From: Nautiliaceae bacterium
GTDB taxonomy: Bacteria; Campylobacterota; Campylobacteria; Campylobacterales; Nautiliaceae
NCBI GenBank assembly: GCA_027063075.1
Contig: JAMOSM010000104.1
Span: 1 to 10,284 of the forward strand
Direction: 5' to 3'
DNA length: 10,284 nucleotides
The notes under the pieces are model-generated. The model worked only from the letters and a program-made list of their open reading frames with translations, did no database searches and was not told where the DNA came from. Positions 7,152 through 10,284 of the stretch are shown here, piece by piece. The first letter of the stretch is position 1; every line of letters starts with the position of its first letter. Made by a program: the position numbers and the translations under genes.

Positions 7152-8138
7152 ATGAAAATAAAAGTGCCAAAAAGTTTTGATTTAAACGTTAAAAACTCTG
7201 AAAGTGTGGCAAGAATAGCCGCAGCTGCAAAAAACGGAGGAGTAAAAGCTGCATTAATGATTCCAAAACAAAAGCCGATTTACGACAAACTCCATCTTGC
7301 ATACAACTTAAAAAGAGCAAATGAGGAAAATTTTAATCTTTTTGTGGCAATTGAAGGAATACACGATAACAAACTCAGCGAAATTTCAATTTTAAAAAAC
7401 AAAGGGGCAAGTGCTATTTACATAAACTCAGATGAAGATATGAATTTAATAAAAAGGGTTTTTGAATATGCCGAGTTTTTGAATATACCTATTTTTATAA
7501 ATCCTAATAACAAAGCTCTAAGCAGCGGAGTTATGAACGACAGTGAAATGGCATACTCTCTTGGAGTCAGCGGAATTCCAAATTATGCCGAGAGTATTGA
7601 GGTTGCAAAAATTTACGAACTCTCCCATCACTTTAAAGCAAAAGTAGTGTTTCAAAGCATTACCACAAAAGAATCCATTGAAATTTTAAAAAACAGACCC
7701 TCAAACATTTTTATAGACGTATGTATTGATAATTTATACTTCAGTGACGAAATGTTAAAAGATTTTAATACACTTTATAAAACATTTCCGCCCCTTAGAA
7801 GTGAAGAAGACAAAGAAGCTCTGCTTAATGCGTGTAAAGAGGGAATTGTTGATTTTATATCATCAAACCATATTGCAACCAACCAAAAAGACGTGCCTTT
7901 TGAAGAAGCACAAGAAGGAATAAGTAAGCTTGATATTTTTACACAACTTGCATACTCTTTGCCTCTGCCTTATAAAACCATTACAAAATTAATATCAACC
8001 AACCCTGCAAAACTTTTTAATTTCGAAATAAAAGAGGAAATTGAAATAGAATTTAAAAAAACTCCTGTTGATGTTTCATCTTTTGCAAGCAAAGGTAAAA
8101 ACTGCCCATATACTACTTTAAAAGCCATTATAGTTTAG
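7152..8138 (+). CDS. Dihydroorotase-like protein lacking catalytic residues (probable pseudoenzyme)
   Basis: A 328-residue protein that follows the class I dihydroorotase pattern throughout, with almost every metal ligand changed. The N-terminal DLHVHLR becomes DLNVKNS (10-16), and the first part of the flanking beta domain is missing, so the protein is shorter than the usual 420 or so. MPNTxP becomes MIPKQKP (36-42) and HCED becomes NPNN (117-120), while the family run GVMNDSEMAYSLGVSGIPNYAE (126-147) is kept. The HVS segment becomes FQSIT (167-171). PPLRSEEDKEALLNA (213-227) is kept, but the TDHAPH metal/catalytic motif becomes SNHIAT (238-243), without the Asp. True dihydroorotase makes dihydroorotate in pyrimidine synthesis; this protein probably cannot. 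Inactive dihydroorotase-like partners of aspartate transcarbamoylase are known in pseudomonads, so a structural role with PyrB is the leading guess. ATG at 7152 follows AAAAAAGG. The reading frame is intact, so it is not a pseudogene. Confidence 0.82.
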   Translation: MKIKVPKSFDLNVKNSESVARIAAAAKNGGVKAALMIPKQKPIYDKLHLAYNLKRANEENFNLFVAIEGIHDNKLSEISILKNKGASAIYINSDEDMNLIKRVFEYAEFLNIPIFINPNNKALSSGVMNDSEMAYSLGVSGIPNYAESIEVAKIYELSHHFKAKVVFQSITTKESIEILKNRPSNIFIDVCIDNLYFSDEMLKDFNTLYKTFPPLRSEEDKEALLNACKEGIVDFISSNHIATNQKDVPFEEAQEGISKLDIFTQLAYSLPLPYKTITKLISTNPAKLFNFEIKEEIEIEFKKTPVDVSSFASKGKNCPYTTLKAIIV

Positions 8139-8170
8139 TCTTTTTATATCAATCTTTTTAAAGCTTTTTA

Positions 8171-8199
8171 TTTACTTTTTTTTCTTTTTGTGCTATAAT
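8171..8199 (+). promoter_or_regulatory. Strong promoter of the amrS-amrB operon
   Basis: TGCTATAAT (8191-8199) is an extended -10 box with perfect TATAAT. TTTACT at 8171-8176 sits 17 bases upstream and matches the -35 consensus at four of six positions. The spacer is a T-rich run, as in Campylobacterota housekeeping promoters. Transcription would begin near 8206, leaving a leader of about 21 bases that contains the ribosome binding site AAGGAGGGG (8216-8224). The rest of the gap after the stop at 8138 is T-rich, and I see no convincing hairpin terminator in it. Confidence 0.7.
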
Positions 8200-8226
8200 A
8201 AATTAATAATCAATTAAGGAGGGGAA

Positions 8227-9228
8227 ATGAAATATTATGAACCACTCGAAGATGGAAAAATAAAATGTCTTCTTTGCCGCCACCACTGCGTACTAAAAGA
8301 AGGACAAGTAGGCATTTGTGGCGTCAATATGAACGAAGGTGGAAAACTTGTAAATCTTGTGTATGGGCATCCAAGTTCTATTAATGTAGACCCAATTGAA
8401 AAAAAACCACTGTTTCACTTTTTACCGGGAACAGATGTACTCTCTTTTGGAACTGTTGGATGCAACTTTAAATGTCCATTTTGTCAAAACTGGCAAATTG
8501 CACATACCAACAAAGTAAATGATTCAGTTTATGTAAGCCCTGAACAGATGGTAGAGCTTGCACTACAGTATAAATGCAAATCAATTGCATACACATATAA
8601 TGAGCCAAGCATTTTTTACCCGTATGCAAGGGATGTTGGAGTTTTGGCAAAAGAAAAAGGTCTTAAAAACGTATTTGTAACAAACGGTTTTGAGAGTGTG
8701 TATGAGATTGAAGATATGAAAAACTGGGTTGATGCTTGCAATGTGGATTTAAAAAGCTTTAAGCCTGAATATTACAAAAAAGTTTTAAAAGGAAGACTTG
8801 AGGATGTTCTTGATACAATCCAAAGACTTCATAATGTTGGTATCTGGCAGGAAATTACAACCCTTGTAGTGCCTGGAGATAATGACTCTGAAGAAGAGCT
8901 AACTCAAATTGCAGAATTTATTGCAAACGTTGGAAAAGAAATTCCTTGGCATATTACAAGGTTTCATCCTGATTATAAAGTTAAGGACAAAGGTCCTACT
9001 CCAATTGAAACTATGATAAAAGCATATGAAATAGGAAAAAAAGCCGGACTTAAATATGTATATCTTGGAAACATTGCAGCACCTGTAGTTACTTACTGTC
9101 CAAAATGTAATGAAGAATTGATAGTACGTTCAATTTACAGAGTTGAAAAAAACATTTTACAAATTGATGAAAACGGACAGGCACACTGTCCAAAATGTGG
9201 AGAAATTATTGAAGGAGTATGGAAATGA
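8227..9228 (+). CDS. amrS: AmmeMemoRadiSam system radical SAM enzyme AmrS
   Basis: A 333-residue radical SAM protein of the AmmeMemoRadiSam (PflA-like) family. The N-terminal cysteine cluster KCLLCRHHC...GICGV (C14, C17, C21, C31) precedes the radical SAM core. GCNFKCPFCQNW (C79, C83, C86) is the CX3CX2C motif that holds the 4Fe-4S cluster used to cleave S-adenosylmethionine. Further core marks are IAYTYNEPSIF, NVFVTNGF and DACNVDLKSF. The C-terminus has two CPKC pairs (C291/C294, C321/C324), probably a zinc ribbon. Members occur with a Memo-like protein (AmrB) and an AMMECR1 protein (AmrA); the reaction they carry out is not established. ATG at 8227 follows the strong AAGGAGG site. The stop overlaps the amrB start as ATGA, so the two are coupled. 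Family assignment is secure, the substrate unknown. Confidence 0.95.
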   Translation: MKYYEPLEDGKIKCLLCRHHCVLKEGQVGICGVNMNEGGKLVNLVYGHPSSINVDPIEKKPLFHFLPGTDVLSFGTVGCNFKCPFCQNWQIAHTNKVNDSVYVSPEQMVELALQYKCKSIAYTYNEPSIFYPYARDVGVLAKEKGLKNVFVTNGFESVYEIEDMKNWVDACNVDLKSFKPEYYKKVLKGRLEDVLDTIQRLHNVGIWQEITTLVVPGDNDSEEELTQIAEFIANVGKEIPWHITRFHPDYKVKDKGPTPIETMIKAYEIGKKAGLKYVYLGNIAAPVVTYCPKCNEELIVRSIYRVEKNILQIDENGQAHCPKCGEIIEGVWK

Positions 9229-10016
9229 GAAGAGCATATTTTAAAGACTGGTATGGCGGCAGCTGTGAAGCAGTAGAGAGATTTATTGCTCATTTTAATA
9301 AAATAATAGACGAAAATGTAGATTCACAAAAAGCTAAAGAAGTTTTTTCATTAAAACCAAAAGCCCTAATCTCCCCACATGCAGGATGGATGTATAGCGG
9401 TTTTACGGCAAATTTCGCCTATAGAATAGCAAGTAATACAAAACCAAAAAGAGTTGTGGTAATTGGACCAAGTCACAGAGTACCTTTTAGGGGTATTTCT
9501 ACAACCCTTGAAGATTTTTATGAAACACCTTGCGGAATGCTTCAAATAGATAAAGCTTTTGCAAGCGAACTTATTGAAAAATTTGGAGTTTTAAATCTTG
9601 AAGAGGTTCATCAGGAACATTCAACCGAAGTTCAGATGCCGTTTATTTACCACTATTTTGGAGAAATACCGGTAGTGGAGCTTATTTATGGAGATTATGA
9701 ACCTGAGAGATTAAAAGATATAATTGAATATGCAATTGATGATAACTCATTAGTGGTAATTTCAACAGACCTTAGCCACTATTATGATTTAAAAACAGCA
9801 AATGCACTTGATTATAACTGCCTTGAAGCTATTCAAAACCTTGATTTAGAAGTACTCGAAAAATGCGAAGCATGTGGAAAAATAGGAGTGGCTGCGATGA
9901 TTATAGCAGCAAGTGAAATGGGACTTACTCCTTTTGTTGTAGATTACAGGACAAGTGCTGATGTAACAGGCGATACAAGTAATGTTGTAGGATATATGAG
10001 TGCGGTTTTTATATAA
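9225..10016 (+). CDS. amrB: AmmeMemoRadiSam system protein B (Memo-like) AmrB
   Basis: A 263-residue Memo-family protein, related in fold to LigB-type (class III) extradiol dioxygenases. The family signature residues are kept: His52 in ALISPHAGWMYSGF, His84 in VIGPSHRVPFRG, the EHSTEVQMPF block, His185 in STDLSHYYD, and Cys217 in EACGKIGVAAM. These correspond to the metal/active-site positions of human Memo. The C-terminus YRTSADVTGDTSNVVGYMSAVF is typical. Start choice: an ATG at 9219 lies only one base after GGAG, too close. The ATG at 9225 is 7 bases after AAGGAG (9212-9217) and overlaps the amrS stop as ATGA. Role unknown; it presumably works with AmrS. No AMMECR1 (AmrA) gene follows it in the window. 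Confidence 0.94.
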   Translation: MRRAYFKDWYGGSCEAVERFIAHFNKIIDENVDSQKAKEVFSLKPKALISPHAGWMYSGFTANFAYRIASNTKPKRVVVIGPSHRVPFRGISTTLEDFYETPCGMLQIDKAFASELIEKFGVLNLEEVHQEHSTEVQMPFIYHYFGEIPVVELIYGDYEPERLKDIIEYAIDDNSLVVISTDLSHYYDLKTANALDYNCLEAIQNLDLEVLEKCEACGKIGVAAMIIAASEMGLTPFVVDYRTSADVTGDTSNVVGYMSAVFI

Positions 10017-10026
10017 GAAAAAATTA

Positions 10027-10035
10027 TGGTATAAT
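10027..10035 (+). promoter_or_regulatory. Extended -10 promoter for the 19-residue basic peptide gene
   Basis: TGGTATAAT is an extended -10 box with perfect TATAAT, just after the amrB stop. A start near 10042 would leave about 23 bases of leader before the ATG at 10065. The region 17 bases upstream is only T-rich (TTTTAT), with no real -35 box. Its placement right after a finished gene and before a small ORF argues that the ORF is transcribed independently. Confidence 0.6.
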
Positions 10036-10052
10036 ATCAAAACTCCAACAAG

Positions 10053-10060
10053 AGGAGGTG
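10053..10060 (+). promoter_or_regulatory. Perfect ribosome binding site AGGAGGTG
   Basis: AGGAGGTG complements the 16S rRNA 3' end over eight bases, and GGAGG lies 6 bases before the ATG at 10065. It is among the strongest Shine-Dalgarno sequences in the window and is the best evidence that the tiny ORF after it is translated. Confidence 0.75.
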
Positions 10061-10064
10061 AATT

Positions 10065-10124
10065 ATGCCAAGAGGAAAATTCAGACTAAAAAGAAAAAGA
10101 AGAAGAGTTTTATATTCTAAATAA
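10065..10124 (+). CDS. 19-residue, highly basic peptide, unrecognised
   Basis: The ORF encodes MPRGKFRLKRKRRRVLYSK; 10 of 19 residues are Lys or Arg and none is acidic. An extended -10 box (10027-10035) and a perfect ribosome binding site (10053-10060) point to real, strong expression. The composition resembles tiny ribosomal proteins or other rRNA-binding peptides such as bTHX, but I see no sequence match to bTHX, bL34, bL36 or bS22, and do not assign it. All arginines use AGA, and the codons for KRKRRR form an A/G run that is also one arm of the hairpin at 10097-10144. The peptide could thus partly be a by-product of that structure, though such a strong start signal would then be hard to explain. 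It lies between amrB (same strand) and a convergent YqeY-type gene. Confidence 0.6.
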   Translation: MPRGKFRLKRKRRRVLYSK

Positions 10125-10144
10125 CTCTTTTTCTCTTTTTCTTT
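10097..10144 (+). terminator. A/T-rich hairpin, probable (bidirectional) terminator
   Basis: Bases 10098-10109 (AGAAGAAGAGTT with one G-U pair) can pair with 10123-10134 (AACTCTTTTTCT), giving a stem of about 12 pairs with a loop of about 13 bases; weaker pairing continues outward. A U-rich run (10136-10144) follows on the plus strand, and a T-rich run also follows on the minus strand, so it could end transcripts from both sides. The stem overlaps the last codons of the 19-residue peptide. It has few G-C pairs, so strength is uncertain. Confidence 0.42.
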
Positions 10145-10156
10145 ATCTCTCACTAA

Positions 10157-10175
10157 ATAGGGTCAGTCCCGTTTT
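10157..10175. other. Isolated GGGTCAGTCCC motif in convergent gap, possible REP-like remnant
   Basis: AAATAGGGTCAGTCCCGTT stands out as the only G/C-rich stretch in an A/T-rich gap (10125-10198). GGG and CCC flank a 5-base centre, a near-palindrome reminiscent of GGGTC-type repeats found beside REP-associated transposases in other bacteria. Only one copy is visible and no transposase is present, so this is weak. The remainder of the gap is a T/C-rich run followed by an A-rich run (10181-10198). Confidence 0.22.
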
Positions 10176-10198
10176 CTGAAATAAAAAAAAAGAAAAAA

Positions 10199-10284
10199 TT
10201 AAAGAGACTTTATAAGTTTACTTGCTAAACCTAAATCAACATCACCTCTTTGTTTTAATCTTTTCATAATCTCACCCATATTTT
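10199..10284 (-). CDS. GatB/YqeY-domain protein, C-terminal end, cut by window edge
   Basis: The last 27 codons and the TAA stop (10201-10199) of a minus-strand gene entering from the right edge. The visible tail, MGEIMKRLKQRGDVDLGLAS then KLIKSL, matches the end of YqeY-type proteins (pattern MGkvMkaL...GraD..L...lVk..L). This domain is related to the tail of the GatB subunit of tRNA-dependent amidotransferases and may bind tRNA; the free-standing YqeY has no well-established role. It converges on the basic-peptide gene. The short fragment limits certainty. Confidence 0.7.
   Translation of the reverse strand, partial: NMGEIMKRLKQRGDVDLGLASKLIKSL

Noticed and set aside
8139..8226. Hairpin terminator after the dihydroorotase-like gene
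   Set aside because: Only an 8-base AAAGCTTT palindrome without a loop and general T-richness are seen, which is not enough to call a terminator.
8468..8650. Minus-strand ORF of 60 codons opposite amrS
   Set aside because: Antisense to the radical SAM core; no domain and no supporting context.
9219..9224. Earlier ATG for amrB
   Set aside because: Only one base separates it from the GGAG of the ribosome binding site; the ATG six bases later is ideally spaced and forms the usual ATGA overlap.
9846..10040. Minus-strand ORF of 64 codons opposite the end of amrB
   Set aside because: Antisense to conserved Memo residues; Cys/His/Tyr-rich by chance from the complementary strand, without paired CxxC motifs.
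10065..10150. Reading the basic peptide as an arginine attenuation leader
   Set aside because: A leader needs a regulated gene downstream on the same strand; the next gene visible is on the opposite strand and convergent.
1..10284. CRISPR arrays, tRNA or rRNA genes, insertion sequences, riboswitches
   Set aside because: No direct repeats with regular spacing, no tRNA cloverleaf, no transposase and no known riboswitch core were found on reading both strands.

Overview
The window is about 10.3 kb of AT-rich, densely packed bacterial chromosome. It most resembles a Campylobacterota genome, probably of the Nautiliales (Nautilia/Caminibacter type). That placement is inference, from the low GC, the many overlapping start/stop codons, the T-rich promoters with extended -10 boxes, the purD-lptD-pnp neighbourhood and the style of the proteins. 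No tRNA, rRNA, CRISPR array, transposase or phage gene was seen, and no gene-free gap exceeds 300 bases.

Left part (1-6419, minus strand): a tight run of seven genes in transcription order purD (purine synthesis), an RDD membrane protein, lptD (LPS export to the outer membrane), a long MlaD/MCE protein (lipid transport), a small J-like protein, a phosphoribosyltransferase-like protein, and pnp (polynucleotide phosphorylase, cut by the window edge). Spacing runs from a 20-base overlap to a 9-base gap, so this looks like one transcript. A good extended -10 box sits just upstream of purD. Two envelope genes lie between nucleotide-metabolism genes. The J-like gene has no usable standard start: its frame is best opened by an ATC codon behind a perfect Shine-Dalgarno sequence inside the end of mlaD.

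Middle (6446-7107, minus strand): two membrane-protein genes coupled by an ATGA overlap. The first encodes only 58 residues and is easily missed. The second is a DUF2628-like protein whose true start lies 33 codons inside the longest ORF. A 44-base gap separates this pair from a divergent plus-strand gene.

Right part (7152-10124, plus strand): a dihydroorotase-like protein that has lost nearly all metal-binding residues (a probable pseudoenzyme). It is followed by a two-gene AmmeMemoRadiSam operon, radical SAM enzyme AmrS and Memo-like AmrB, with a strong promoter; the third usual partner, AMMECR1/AmrA, is not in the window. Next comes a 19-residue, extremely basic peptide gene with its own extended -10 box and a perfect ribosome binding site; I do not recognise it. 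Its 3' end forms one arm of an A/T-rich hairpin that probably terminates transcription between it and the convergent YqeY-type gene at the right edge.

Best candidates for something undescribed are the 19-residue basic peptide (10065-10124), the ATC-started J-like protein with HSD in place of HPD, the MlaD protein with a beta-rich, possibly barrel-forming tail, and the dead dihydroorotase paralogue.
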